In this document: piece after piece, positions 31,961 through 41,021 of the stretch
Layout: each line of letters starts with the position of its first letter
How positions within the stretch are numbered: position 1 is the first letter of the stretch
Source: Candidatus Flavonifractor merdavium
GTDB lineage: Bacteria > Bacillota > Clostridia > Oscillospirales > Oscillospiraceae
Assembly (NCBI GenBank): GCA_019119335.1
Contig: DWXF01000025.1
Coordinates: 20,046 to 84,045 of the forward strand
Direction of reading: 5' to 3'
DNA length: 64,000 nucleotides
Notes under the pieces: generated by a model
Told to the model about the DNA's origin: nothing
What the model saw: the letters and a program-made list of their open reading frames with translations, nothing else
The model's database searches: none
Made by a program: the position numbers and the translations under genes

Positions 31961-33883
31961 ATGGCAAAGAAACAGTTCAAGGCGGAGTCCAAGCGGCTGC
32001 TGGACCTGATGATCAACTCCATCTACACCCATAAGGAGATTTTCCTGCGGGAGATCATCTCCAACGCCAGCGACGCCATGGACAAGCTGGCCTACAAGGC
32101 CCTCACCGACGACAAGGTGGCGGTGGACCGGTCGGAGCTGAAAATCACCCTCACCCCCGATCAGATCGCCCGCACCCTGACCATCAGTGACAACGGTATC
32201 GGCATGACCAAGGAAGAGCTGGAACAGAACCTGGGCACCATCGCCCGCAGCGGCTCCCTCCAGTTCAAGGAGGAGATGGCCAAGAGCGAGAAGGCCGAGG
32301 GGGACACCACCGACATCATCGGCCAGTTCGGCGTGGGCTTCTACTCCGCCTTCATGGTAGCCGACCACGTGAGCGTCACCTCCAGGGCCTACGGCTCTGA
32401 CGAGGCCTTCCGCTGGGAGTCCGACGGGGCGGACGGCTACACCATCACCCCCTGCGAGAAGGAGAACGTTGGCACCGACATCGTGCTCCACATCAAGGCC
32501 AATACCGAGGAGGAGCACTACGACGAGTATCTGGAGCAGTACCGGCTCAGCGACCTGGTAAAGAAGTACTCCGACTATATCCACTACCCCATTGTGATGC
32601 TCATGCACAAGTCCCGCCAGAAGCCCCGCCCGGAGGACGCCGGCGACGACTACAAGCCGGAGTGGGAGGACTTTGACGAGTGGGAGACCCTCAACTCCAT
32701 GGTGCCCCTGTGGCAGCGGCCCAAGAGCGAGGTGAAGGCCGAGGAGTACAACCAGTTCTACAAGGAGAAGTACGGCGACTGGGAGGACCCGCTGAGCGTG
32801 GTCCACGTGTCCGCCGAGGGCACGGTGGAGTACAAGGCCATGCTCTACATTCCCGCCCACGCCCCCTTTGACTTCCACACCCGGGAGTACCAGAAGGGCC
32901 TGCAGCTCTACTCCTCCGGGGTGCTCATCATGGACAAGTGCGCCGACCTGCTGCCCGACCACTTCCGCTTTGTCAAGGGCGTGGTGGACTCCCAGGACTT
33001 CTCCCTGAACATCTCCCGCGAAATGCTCCAGCACACCCGGCAGCTGAAGGTGATCGCCACCAACCTGGAGAAGAAGATCAAGGCCGAGCTGCTGCGGCTG
33101 CAGAAGGACGACCGGGAGAAGTACGAGACCTTCTGGAAGGCCTTCGGCATCCAGCTGAAGGTGGGGGTGGTGTCCGACTACGGCGCCCACAAGGACCTGT
33201 TGAAGGACCTGCTGCTGTTCTTCTCCTCCAAGGAGGACAAGCTCACCACCCTGGCCGAGTACAAGGAGCGGATGCCGGAGGACCAGCCCTATATCTACTA
33301 CGCCTGCGGCGAGGACACGGCCCAGCTGGACAAGCTGCCCCAGGCCGAGCGCATCCGGGACAAGGGATACGAGATCCTCTACCTCACCGACGAGCCCGAC
33401 CAGTTCGTCATCAACGCCCTGGGCGAGCTGGACGGCAAGGCCTTCAAGTCGGTGGACGACGACGACGCCCTGCCCGAGACCGACGAGGAGAAGGCCGCCC
33501 GGTCCCAGCAGGCGGAGGAGAGCAAGCCGGTGCTGGACTTTTTGAAGGAGGCCCTGGGGGAGCAGATCAAGGAGGCCCGGATCTCCAAGCTCCTCAAAAC
33601 CGGCGCGGTGTGCCTCACCGCCGACGGCCCCATCACCCTGGAGATGGAGAAGTATTTCCAGAAGATGGACCCGGAGAACGCCGGGAACATGAAGGCCCAG
33701 CGGGTGCTGGAACTCAACCCCCAGTCCCCCGCTTTCGCCGCCCTGAAACGGGCAGTGGAGGAGGACAAGGAGCTGGCGGGCAAGTACGCCCAGCTGCTCT
33801 ACGCCCAGGCCCAGCTGATCGCCGGTCTGCCCCTGGCCGACCCGGCGGGGTACGCCGAGCTGGTGTGCTCTCTGATGAAATAA
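31961..33883 (+). CDS. htpG: Molecular chaperone HtpG (Hsp90)
   Basis: A 640-residue cytoplasmic chaperone. The GHKL ATPase N-domain shows 'EIFLREIISNASDAMDKL', 'LTISDNGIGMTKEEL', 'GTIARSG' and 'IIGQFGVGFYSAFMVAD'. The middle domain contains 'FDFHTREYQKGLQLYSSGVLI' in part and 'VDSQDFSLNISREMLQ'. A C-terminal dimerisation domain ends at 'YAELVCSLMK'. The length is normal for bacterial Hsp90. CIRCE control places it in the HrcA regulon, unlike Bacillus subtilis, where htpG is not CIRCE-controlled. Confidence 0.97.
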   Translation: MAKKQFKAESKRLLDLMINSIYTHKEIFLREIISNASDAMDKLAYKALTDDKVAVDRSELKITLTPDQIARTLTISDNGIGMTKEELEQNLGTIARSGSLQFKEEMAKSEKAEGDTTDIIGQFGVGFYSAFMVADHVSVTSRAYGSDEAFRWESDGADGYTITPCEKENVGTDIVLHIKANTEEEHYDEYLEQYRLSDLVKKYSDYIHYPIVMLMHKSRQKPRPEDAGDDYKPEWEDFDEWETLNSMVPLWQRPKSEVKAEEYNQFYKEKYGDWEDPLSVVHVSAEGTVEYKAMLYIPAHAPFDFHTREYQKGLQLYSSGVLIMDKCADLLPDHFRFVKGVVDSQDFSLNISREMLQHTRQLKVIATNLEKKIKAELLRLQKDDREKYETFWKAFGIQLKVGVVSDYGAHKDLLKDLLLFFSSKEDKLTTLAEYKERMPEDQPYIYYACGEDTAQLDKLPQAERIRDKGYEILYLTDEPDQFVINALGELDGKAFKSVDDDDALPETDEEKAARSQQAEESKPVLDFLKEALGEQIKEARISKLLKTGAVCLTADGPITLEMEKYFQKMDPENAGNMKAQRVLELNPQSPAFAALKRAVEEDKELAGKYAQLLYAQAQLIAGLPLADPAGYAELVCSLMK

Positions 33884-33887
33884 GCAT

Positions 33888-33925
33888 AAAAATTCCCCTG
33901 GCGCTGCCGCCAGGGGAATTTTTTT
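33888..33925. terminator. Terminator between htpG and the convergent XRE locus
   Basis: A stem of about 16 bp (AAAAATTCCCCTGGCG/CGCCAGGGGAATTTTT-like) with a short loop is followed by T7. A-rich flanks make it work in both directions. Confidence 0.85.
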
Positions 33926-34776
33926 ACCTTTTTCTCCCAAACACCGCCCGGAGGACGCACAGCACCGCCGCCCCGGCCAGGCACAGCCACAGGAGAAACA
34001 GCACGTTTTCATTAAACGTCCATTCGTTGGACCAGTTGGTGAGATCAGGCCGGAACCAGAAGGCGTGCTGGAACTCTACGCTGCTGCCGCCCCATCGCAC
34101 CAGCCGGTCGGCCACCGGATTGACCAGCGGGAGGAGCACCCCGGTCCAGCCCAGGCAGGCCGCCCCCTTCCACCACCGGCCAATGGGGGCGTAGCGAAGA
34201 ATCAGCGTCCATCCCCAGGGGAAGGCCAGGCCGAACAAGGTGCCCGGCAGGGCGGGAATGGGGAACCAGTCCGCGCCGCTGTAAGCGGGCGGCCAACAGC
34301 AGCAGCTCCAGCGACAGGGTGAAGCCCCCCAGGGTAACCGCCCCCCGGTACTGCTTCACCAGCACCGGCAGCAGGGTCAGGCTGGCCCCGGTGAGCTCGC
34401 CGGTGAGCACCAGCCAGAACCAGGTCAGGCTGTGGTCCACCGCCAGATTGCAGATGAGGCAGATCAGGGCGGTGCCGCCATATAAGATGTACTGGGTCCA
34501 GCGAACCCGGCGCAGCAACGCCAGGTACTTTTTGGCCAACGTCTCGGCGTTGCGGGCCTCCACGTCCTCGCTGGCGGTGAGCAGCTCGTGCTCGCTTACC
34601 CCCAGCACCGCGCAGATGTCCCGGAGCAGGGTAATATCCGGGTAGGAGAGCCCCCGCTCCCACTTGCTCACCGCCGACTCGGTGACAAAGAGTTTGTCGG
34701 CAAATTCCTTCTGGGTCAGCCCCAGCCCCTTCCGGCAGCGGCAGATATACGCGCCGAAGGTCTTTTTGTTTTCCAT
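33924..34776 (-). pseudogene. XRE-family HTH regulator with membrane domain, frameshifted
   Basis: The first part, from ATG 34776 (AAAGGATGGGC upstream), encodes an XRE HTH: 'LGLTQKEFADKLFVTESAVSK' in part, then 'YPDITLLRDICAVLGVSEHEL'. Three hydrophobic helices follow. After 'LSLELLLLAA' the frame drifts into a Pro/Gly/Arg-rich read-through. The proper continuation (AYSGADWFPIPALPGTLFGL) is in another frame and runs to 33924 with two more helices. A one-base change near 34285-34297, in a GC-rich stretch, would restore one protein of about 284 residues. It is either a pseudogene, a sequencing error, or less likely programmed shifting. Confidence 0.7.
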
Positions 34777-35093
34777 ATGCAGCCCATCCTTTGCTGTGGC
34801 AGTTGTCGTTGTCCCCGGGGTGCCTCCACCATACGACACCCCGGCCCAAAAGGCAAGCGCTTTCCCCCAATTTGCCCCTCGACCGTTAGGCAAGTCCTTT
34901 TTACCCGTTCCTTTTTGTTAAAAATACCACAATCCTGTTGCATTATATTGGGCAAGATTGTCAAAAAAATATCATAGTATTTTCTAGGATTTTCTCATTG
35001 ACTTTTCAAAAAAGGGTGCTATACTAAAACTGAACTCACCAGTATATTTACTGTTGTGTCCATAACTTCAAATATTTGAAAGGTCGTGTCATC
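34777..35093. other. Intergenic region between the XRE locus and the aldehyde dehydrogenase
   Basis: About 317 bp with no credible gene. Near 34817-34846 is a CCGGGGTG/CACCCCGG inverted repeat in the leader of the minus-strand XRE gene. Positions 34900-34990 are AT-rich. The strong plus-strand promoter for the aldehyde dehydrogenase is listed separately, with a leader of about 60 bases. Confidence 0.5.
34998..35025 (+). promoter_or_regulatory. Promoter of the aldehyde dehydrogenase
   Basis: TTGACT and TATACT are 16 bp apart, with a TGC extended -10 and an A/T-rich upstream region. This is one of the best sigma-A promoters in the window. Confidence 0.75.
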
Positions 35094-36578
35094 ATGGAAA
35101 AGCTCACTCAGGAACAGTTCGGTCTGTATATCAACGGCAAATGGGTGCCCGCCAGCGACGGCGCTACCTTCCAGACCCGCTGCCCCGCCAACGGGGAAGT
35201 GCTGGCCACCTGCGCGCAGGCCACCAAGGAGGACGTGGACACCGCCGTCAGCGCCGCCTGGGAGGCCTTCAAGACCTGGAAGGACGTTACGGTCAACGAG
35301 CGGGCCGCCATCCTCTACAAGGTGGCCGATATCATTGAGCAGAACACCGAGCACCTGGCCATGGTGGAGTCCATGGACAACGGCAAGCCCATCCGGGAGA
35401 CCATGACCATCGACATTCCCTATTCCGTCCGCCACTTCCGCTACTTCGCCGGCTGCATCATGGCGGAGGAGGGCTCGGCCAACGTGCTGGACGGCACCAC
35501 CCTCTCCCTGATCCTGCGGGAGCCCATCGGCGTGGTGGGACAGATCGTGCCCTGGAACTTCCCCTTCCTGATGGCCGCCTGGAAGCTGGCCCCCGTGCTG
35601 GCCGCCGGCTGCTGCACCGTGTTCAAGCCCTCCAGCGACACCCCGCTGAGCGTGCTGGAGCTGGCCCGCCTGACCCAGGACGTGATCCCCGCCGGCGTGT
35701 TCAACGTGATCACCGGCTCCGGCTCCAAGTCCGGCCAGTACATCCTGGACCACCCCGGCTTCCGCAAGCTGGCCTTCACCGGCTCCACCGAGGTGGGCCG
35801 CAACGTGGCCCTGGCGGCGGCCCAGCGCCTGATCCCCTCCACCCTGGAGCTGGGCGGCAAGAGCGCCAACATCTATTTCGACGACTGCAAGTGGGATATG
35901 GCCATGGACGGCGTCCAGCTGGGCATCCTGTTCAACCAGGGCCAGGTGTGCTGCGCCGGCTCCCGCGTGTTCGTGCAGGACACCATCTACGACAAGTTCG
36001 TGGAGGAGGCCGCCAAGCGGTTCAACGCCGTAAAGGTGGGTCTGCCCTGGGAGAAGGACACCCAGATGGGCTCCCAGATCAACGAGAACCAGGTGAAGAA
36101 GATCCTGGAGTACATCGAGATCGGCAAGAACGAGGGGGCCAAGGTGGCCTGCGGCGGCGAGCGCGCCACCGAGGGCGAGCTGGCCAAGGGCTGCTTCATG
36201 AAGCCCACCCTGCTGGTGGATGTGGACAACAAGATGCGGGTGGCTCAGGAGGAGATCTTCGGGCCCGTGGCCTGCGTCATCAAGTTCCACGACGAGGACG
36301 AGGTCATCGCCATGGCCAATGACAGCGAGTACGGTCTGGGCGGCGCCGTCTGGACCCGGGACATCAACCGGGCCATCCGGGTGTCCCGTGGCATCGAGAC
36401 CGGCCGCATGTGGGTCAACACCTACAACGCCATCCCCGAGGGCGCCCCCTTCGGCGGCTACAAGGCCTCCGGCATCGGCCGGGAGACCCACAAGGTCATT
36501 CTGGAGCACTACACCCAGATGAAGAACATCATGATCAACCTGTCCGAAGCCCCCTCCGGCTTCTACCCCGACAAGTAA
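35094..36578 (+). CDS. NAD(P)-dependent aldehyde dehydrogenase
   Basis: A 494-residue enzyme of the classic ALDH superfamily that oxidises an aldehyde to its acid. 'VGQIVPWNFPFLMAAWKLAP' carries the Asn of the oxyanion site. 'FTGSTEVGR' binds the cofactor, 'LELGGKSANI' has the general-base Glu, and 'NQGQVCCAGSR' has the catalytic Cys286. The end 'PFGGYKASGIGRE' is typical. The ATG follows GAAAGG; an in-frame TTG 6 codons earlier is not supported. It is monocistronic with its own promoter and terminator. The aldehyde substrate cannot be told from sequence. Confidence 0.92.
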   Translation: MEKLTQEQFGLYINGKWVPASDGATFQTRCPANGEVLATCAQATKEDVDTAVSAAWEAFKTWKDVTVNERAAILYKVADIIEQNTEHLAMVESMDNGKPIRETMTIDIPYSVRHFRYFAGCIMAEEGSANVLDGTTLSLILREPIGVVGQIVPWNFPFLMAAWKLAPVLAAGCCTVFKPSSDTPLSVLELARLTQDVIPAGVFNVITGSGSKSGQYILDHPGFRKLAFTGSTEVGRNVALAAAQRLIPSTLELGGKSANIYFDDCKWDMAMDGVQLGILFNQGQVCCAGSRVFVQDTIYDKFVEEAAKRFNAVKVGLPWEKDTQMGSQINENQVKKILEYIEIGKNEGAKVACGGERATEGELAKGCFMKPTLLVDVDNKMRVAQEEIFGPVACVIKFHDEDEVIAMANDSEYGLGGAVWTRDINRAIRVSRGIETGRMWVNTYNAIPEGAPFGGYKASGIGRETHKVILEHYTQMKNIMINLSEAPSGFYPDK

Positions 36579-36587
36579 GCGAGCCTG

Positions 36588-36627
36588 AAAAAGTCCGGTG
36601 CGGTAAGACCGCACCGGACTTTTTTTG
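36588..36627 (+). terminator. Terminator of the aldehyde dehydrogenase
   Basis: Stem AAGTCCGGTGCGGT/ACCGCACCGGACTT with an AAG loop, followed by a T-run. Confidence 0.9.
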
Positions 36628-36634
36628 CCCCTTG

Positions 36635-36663
36635 TGAAACATTTTCCGCCGGGATAGGATATT
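36635..36663 (+). promoter_or_regulatory. ECF-type promoter of the second sigma/anti-sigma operon
   Basis: TGAAAC, a 17-bp spacer and GATATT lie 32 bp before the sigma gene. The downstream ACGGTGAAA resembles the AAGATGAAA and CAGGTGAAA found at the same place in the two related promoters of this window. Confidence 0.45.
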
Positions 36664-36694
36664 TACGGTGAAATGCATTTCAAGGAGACGCACG

Positions 36695-37177
36695 ATGATG
36701 ACAGACCAACAATTCACGCCTCTGGCTCAGCGGTACATGGACACCATCTTCCGGCTGGCGTTCCACTACACCAAAAGCCAGGCGGAGGCGGACGACATCA
36801 CTCAGGAAGTCCTTTTGAAACTATACCGGACGGACAAGCAATTCGAGAGCGCGGCCCACGTGAAGCACTGGCTGCTGCGGGTGACCATCAACGCCTGCAA
36901 GAAGGCGCTGCTGTCCCCCTGGCGGCGGACGGAGCCTATGGAGGACCACACTGCCGCCCTCCCCTTCCCCAGTCCGGAGCACAGCGCGCTGATGGACGCG
37001 GTGCTGGCCCTGCCCGCCAAGTACCGGGTGCCCATCTATCTGCACTACTATGAGGACTACTCCTGCGACGAGGTGGCCGCCCTCCTCCATATCCCAAGCG
37101 CCACGGTCCGCACCCGCCTGCGGCGGGCCCGGGCCATACTGAAAACCGATCTTCAGGAGGCTGACGAGCATGTTTGA
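36695..37177 (+). CDS. ECF RNA polymerase sigma factor (second)
   Basis: A 160-residue ECF factor. Region 2 is 'AQRYMDTIFRLAFHYTKSQA' followed by EADDITQEVLLKLYR. Region 4 is 'LPAKYRVPIYLHYYEDYSCD' with HTH 'IPSATVRTRLRRARAILKT'. The start is taken at the first of two ATG codons after AAGGAGACGCACG. It overlaps the anti-sigma gene by 8 bp, exactly as in the first locus, and the two sigma factors share length and layout, so they are paralogues. Confidence 0.9.
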   Translation: MMTDQQFTPLAQRYMDTIFRLAFHYTKSQAEADDITQEVLLKLYRTDKQFESAAHVKHWLLRVTINACKKALLSPWRRTEPMEDHTAALPFPSPEHSALMDAVLALPAKYRVPIYLHYYEDYSCDEVAALLHIPSATVRTRLRRARAILKTDLQEADEHV

Positions 37178-38201
37178 CAAAAAGACTTATCGGGAGGCTG
37201 TGTCCTCCCTCCACGCCTCCGGGGAGATCCTGCGGGAGGTTCACACTATGACACACCAGATCAGAAAACCCTTCAAGCTGTCCAGAACCATCGCCCTGGC
37301 CGCCGTCGTGGCCGCCCTGTGCGCCGCGGCCGCCGTGGCGGCGGTGGGCTTCGTCCGCTACGAAAATCCGGCCAATATGCTCCAGGCCTTCTTTGGAGAG
37401 AACGTGGACTCCCACGAGGGCATCGTGGAATACAACGAATACGGCAAGCTCATCACCAACATGCCGGCCTGGGAGCGGCTCCCCCTGGACGAGAGCGTGG
37501 CCCAGGAGCTGGTAGCCCCCTATCTCTTCGCCGTGGGGGAACAGGCAGTGTACGGGGACTACACCCTGACGGTGGAGGCCGGCCTGTACGACCCGGCTGT
37601 GGGGGCGGGCCTGCTCTACTACAAGGTGGAAAACCCCAATGGGGTGAGCGGGTATGAGGTGTTCCCCGACGGGGAGCTGTGGTGGCCGGAAGATTCCCCG
37701 GTATTCGCCATGACCAACGCCGCCAGCAGAGACTATCTGGACACCGCCTCCACCACCGACACCACCCTCTGGCTGTGTACCTACTTCGTCACCGACTTCA
37801 TCACCGACGCTTCCAACCTTCAGGTATCCATCGGTAACGGCCAGGACCGGCTGGACATGGCCACGGTGGCGGTGGCTCTGCCGGAGGATGGCGGCCCAGC
37901 CAGCGTGGAACTGGCGGAGGGGGCCATCACCCTATCCCCCATCGGCATCCGCATCCACGCCCCTGCCCTGGGCCTGCCGGTGGATTCCGATATCGACCAG
38001 ATCGTGCTCCACTACGCCGACGGCACGGACTATGTTTTGGAGGATGAGGATGCCTTTGTCTCCAACCGTACCTACGGCTTCCTGGACATGGAGCAGGGGG
38101 CGTTTATCTCCACCTTCAACCGCATCGTGGACACCACGGCGCTGGCATCAGTGACCATTGAGGGCACCGACTACCCCCTTCTCACCCCTTCTGAAAGGTG
38201 A
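37170..38201 (+). CDS. Putative anti-sigma factor, DUF4179-like
   Basis: A 343-residue single-pass membrane protein. About 30 cytoplasmic residues are followed by the helix 'TIALAAVVAALCAAAAVAAVGF' (about 39-60). An extracellular domain then begins 'YENPANMLQAFFGENVDS', which is like DUF4179 anti-sigma ectodomains. The final third is beta-rich with Asp/Thr. An 8-bp overlap with the ECF gene supports the assignment. Its 3' end overlaps the convergent bsh gene by 20 bp with no terminator between, so the two transcripts would collide or pair. Confidence 0.7.
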   Translation: MFDKKTYREAVSSLHASGEILREVHTMTHQIRKPFKLSRTIALAAVVAALCAAAAVAAVGFVRYENPANMLQAFFGENVDSHEGIVEYNEYGKLITNMPAWERLPLDESVAQELVAPYLFAVGEQAVYGDYTLTVEAGLYDPAVGAGLLYYKVENPNGVSGYEVFPDGELWWPEDSPVFAMTNAASRDYLDTASTTDTTLWLCTYFVTDFITDASNLQVSIGNGQDRLDMATVAVALPEDGGPASVELAEGAITLSPIGIRIHAPALGLPVDSDIDQIVLHYADGTDYVLEDEDAFVSNRTYGFLDMEQGAFISTFNRIVDTTALASVTIEGTDYPLLTPSER

Positions 38202-39159
38202 TGCGCAGTTTGGTGTCCAGGGGGAATTCCAGCAGCCTGTCCCCCGTCCGCCGCTCCTCCGTCAGCGCCACGGCGGTAATGGCGCAGTTGTCATAGGTCT
38301 TGTAGTAGTAGGTGCCGGTATCCGTATTGATGCAGCAGGAATACCGGGTGATATCGCAGTTCCCCTCGGGGGTTCGCACCGCGCCCCGGGGCATGGCCAC
38401 CGTGTCCAGCAGGTGGAAGAACTGGCTGACACTGCTCTCCTCGCTGTCCTCACAGACAGAGTTCCGTTTGCAGAATGCCGTCCGGACATACCGGGAGGCG
38501 GGGGACCAGTCCCCCGGCAAACCGATTGCCCCCATACCCTGGCCGAAGGGGGGCAGCTCCAGGGCCGGATCCAGGGTGTTCTCCGGCTGGGCGGCGGACA
38601 GCCCCCGGTACTGGGTCAGATTGGTGCGGTGAAAGGGGAAGGGCGGGTTGTTGGTCAGCACCCCCACCGGGTCAGGGTACACCTTCACCCCGTCCGCCAT
38701 GGGCTCGGCCACAAAGGCCCCCTGCCTGTCGGCAATGTGCCAGTGGAGAGGGGCCAGGGGCATGTCGGGCCGGAAGGGCACCCCCAGCAGGGGGATGCGC
38801 TGCATCTGCTCCGCCGCCTCCGCCGCCGTCTTGCAGGTGCCCAGCAGCCAGGGGATCAGCTCGTACGGGGCCAGGGCCTCCCCTGTCCCCCCCTCCGGCG
38901 GATAATACGCGTTGCCGGGGAAGTTGAGCCCGGCCATATAGACCCCCGACTCGTTCACCCCCTCGGCGTACAGAGGATAGCCCTCCGCCACGCTGGCCAT
39001 GCCGATGATGGCCTGATGGGTCTCCAGGGCGGGCATTTTGTGAAATTGCAGCGGAAATTGCCGGGGCGTAATCACAACCTTCTCCCCAAAGGCATATTCC
39101 AGATCCAAATTACGGCCTGTATAGGTGTCTTTTGTGGTCAGAGCGATGCTGGTACACAT
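38182..39159 (-). CDS. bsh: Bile salt hydrolase/penicillin acylase-type amidase
   Basis: A 325-residue Ntn-hydrolase of the choloylglycine hydrolase family. After removal of Met1 the nucleophile is Cys2 (MCTSIALTTKD). 'TGRNLDLEY' supplies the conserved Arg16 and Asp19 (R18/D21 in usual numbering). 'GVYMAGLNFPGNAYY', 'VGVLTNNPPFPFH' and 'SPASRYVRTAFC' supply the conserved Asn, Asn and Arg. All six canonical bile salt hydrolase residues have counterparts. AAGGAGGTC precedes the ATG. It could deconjugate taurine- or glycine-linked bile acids; acyl-homoserine or penicillin V acylase activity is the main alternative. Confidence 0.88.
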   Translation of the reverse strand: MCTSIALTTKDTYTGRNLDLEYAFGEKVVITPRQFPLQFHKMPALETHQAIIGMASVAEGYPLYAEGVNESGVYMAGLNFPGNAYYPPEGGTGEALAPYELIPWLLGTCKTAAEAAEQMQRIPLLGVPFRPDMPLAPLHWHIADRQGAFVAEPMADGVKVYPDPVGVLTNNPPFPFHRTNLTQYRGLSAAQPENTLDPALELPPFGQGMGAIGLPGDWSPASRYVRTAFCKRNSVCEDSEESSVSQFFHLLDTVAMPRGAVRTPEGNCDITRYSCCINTDTGTYYYKTYDNCAITAVALTEERRTGDRLLEFPLDTKLRITFQKG

Positions 39160-39194
39160 GACAAGACCTCCTTTTTCTTCAGTGTATCCCGTTT

Positions 39195-39230
39195 GAAAAA
39201 AATTCCCTGGGCGGGGCCCAGGGAATTTTT
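39195..39230 (-). terminator. Terminator of argS
   Basis: Stem AAAATTCCCTGGG/CCCAGGGAATTTT with a CGGGG-type loop and T-runs on both strands begins at the argS stop codon. Confidence 0.85.
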
Positions 39231-40979
39231 TTACATCTTTTCAGGGGCGGTGACGCCGATGAGCCCCAGGCAGTTGGCGATGACCGCCCGGACGGTGTCC
39301 GCCAGCTTCAGGCGGGCGGAGAGCACGTGGGCCTCCTCCCCCTTGATCCGGCAGGCGTTATAGAACCGGTGGAAATCGCCGGCCAGGGTGATGAGGTAGC
39401 GGTTCACGTGGGAGGGGTCGTAGTCCCGGGCGGAGAGCCGGATGGTCTCGGGCAGCTGGGACAGGGTCTTGATGAGGGCCTTCTCCTCCGCCGTCTCAAA
39501 CAGGGCGGCGTCCACGGCGGCGGCGTCGGGCACCAGGGCACCCTCCTCCGCCAGACGGCTCACCAGGGAGCAGATGCGGGCATGGGCATACTGGACGTAG
39601 TACACCGGGTTGTCCGAGTCCTGCCGTACCGCCAGGTCCAGGTCAAAGTCCAGGGCGGAGGTGGAGGACCGGGAGTTGAAGAAGAACCGGGCGGCGTCCA
39701 CGCTCACCTCGTCCAGCAGGTCCCGCAGGGCGATGGCCTTGCCGGAGCGCTTGGACATACGGACGGGCTGGCCGTCCTGGAGCAGGTTCACCAGCTGCAT
39801 CAGCACCACCACCAGCCGGTGGGAGCCGTCCAGGCCCAGGCCGTCCAGGGCGGCCTGGAGCCGGGCCACGTGGCCGTGGTGGTCGGCGCCCCAGATGTTG
39901 ATGGCCTTGGAGAAGTCCCGCTTCTCCAGCTTGTTGCGGTGGTAGGCGATATCAGCGGCGAAGTAGGTATAGAACCCGTTGGCCCGGCGGAGCACGTCGT
40001 CCTTCAGGTCCAGCTTGTCCACCTGCTCCTGGCTCTTGCCCTCGGCCAGGAACTTCTGCTTGAGCAGGGCGGTGGTGTTGAGCCACAGGGCCCCGTCCTT
40101 CTCGTAGGTCCAGCCCTTGTCGGCCAGCATGCCCACCGTCTCGGCCACGTAGCCGCTGTCGTGGAGGGTGGACTCCAGGAACCACTCGTCGTACTGGATC
40201 TTGTACCGGAGCAGGTCGGCCTTCATCTTGGGGATGTTCACAGACAGGCCGTACTGGGCCATGGCCGCCTGCCGCTCCTCCTCCGGCTTGTCCTTCCAGT
40301 CGGGGCCGTGCTGGTCGTAGAAGGCCTGGGCCAGCTCCTTGATGTCGTCCCCGTGGTAGCCGTCCTCGGGGAAGGGATAGTTCTCCTCACCCAACACAAT
40401 CTGGAGATACCGGGCGTCGATGGATACGGCGAACTTGTGGATCTGGTTGCCCGCGTCGTTGACGTAGAACTCCCGCCACACGTCATAGCCCGCCCGCTCC
40501 ATCACGGCGGCCAGGGCGTCGCCAAGCACGCCGCCCCGGGCGTTGCCGATGTGCATGGGACCGGTGGGGTTGGCGGAAACGAACTCCACCATCACCTTCT
40601 CCCCCTTGCCCTCGTCCACCTTGCCGTAGGTGTTCCCCTCGGCCTGAATGTCGGTGAGCACCTGGCCGTACCACTTGCTGCCCAGGGTGAAGTTCAGGAA
40701 GCCGGGGCCGGCGATCTCCACCTTGTCAAAGAAAGTGCCCGCCAGGTCCAGGTGGTCCACGATGGTCTGGGCGATCTGCCGGGGGGCCTTGTGGAGGGCC
40801 TTGGCCCCCGCCATGGCAAAGGAGGAGGCGTAGTCCCCGTGGGTGGGGTCCTTGGGAATCTCGATGGTGGCCTTTACCTCCGCGCCGGCGGGCAGCAGCC
40901 CCTCCGCCGCGGCCTTCTCATAGGCCGCCTGGGTCAGCTGGGCGACCTGTTCCCGGGCCGCCTGGATCATGTTGGACAT
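39231..40979 (-). CDS. argS: Arginyl-tRNA synthetase
   Basis: A 582-residue class I synthetase. The HIGH motif is in 'VSANPTGPMHIGNARGG'. The KMSKS-like motif is MSKRSGKAI. The C-terminal anticodon-binding domain includes 'SARDYDPSHVNRYLITLAGD'. The first 110 residues form the ArgS additional domain. The ATG at 40979 follows AAAAGGTG; a GTG three codons earlier is possible. It lies 42 bp after the DUF1934 gene, an arrangement also seen in Bacillus (ywiB-argS). Confidence 0.96.
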   Translation of the reverse strand: MSNMIQAAREQVAQLTQAAYEKAAAEGLLPAGAEVKATIEIPKDPTHGDYASSFAMAGAKALHKAPRQIAQTIVDHLDLAGTFFDKVEIAGPGFLNFTLGSKWYGQVLTDIQAEGNTYGKVDEGKGEKVMVEFVSANPTGPMHIGNARGGVLGDALAAVMERAGYDVWREFYVNDAGNQIHKFAVSIDARYLQIVLGEENYPFPEDGYHGDDIKELAQAFYDQHGPDWKDKPEEERQAAMAQYGLSVNIPKMKADLLRYKIQYDEWFLESTLHDSGYVAETVGMLADKGWTYEKDGALWLNTTALLKQKFLAEGKSQEQVDKLDLKDDVLRRANGFYTYFAADIAYHRNKLEKRDFSKAINIWGADHHGHVARLQAALDGLGLDGSHRLVVVLMQLVNLLQDGQPVRMSKRSGKAIALRDLLDEVSVDAARFFFNSRSSTSALDFDLDLAVRQDSDNPVYYVQYAHARICSLVSRLAEEGALVPDAAAVDAALFETAEEKALIKTLSQLPETIRLSARDYDPSHVNRYLITLAGDFHRFYNACRIKGEEAHVLSARLKLADTVRAVIANCLGLIGVTAPEKM

Positions 40980-41021
40980 CTCTATCACCTTTTCTTCAAA
41001 TTCTTCTCGTTCACCGGGCCG

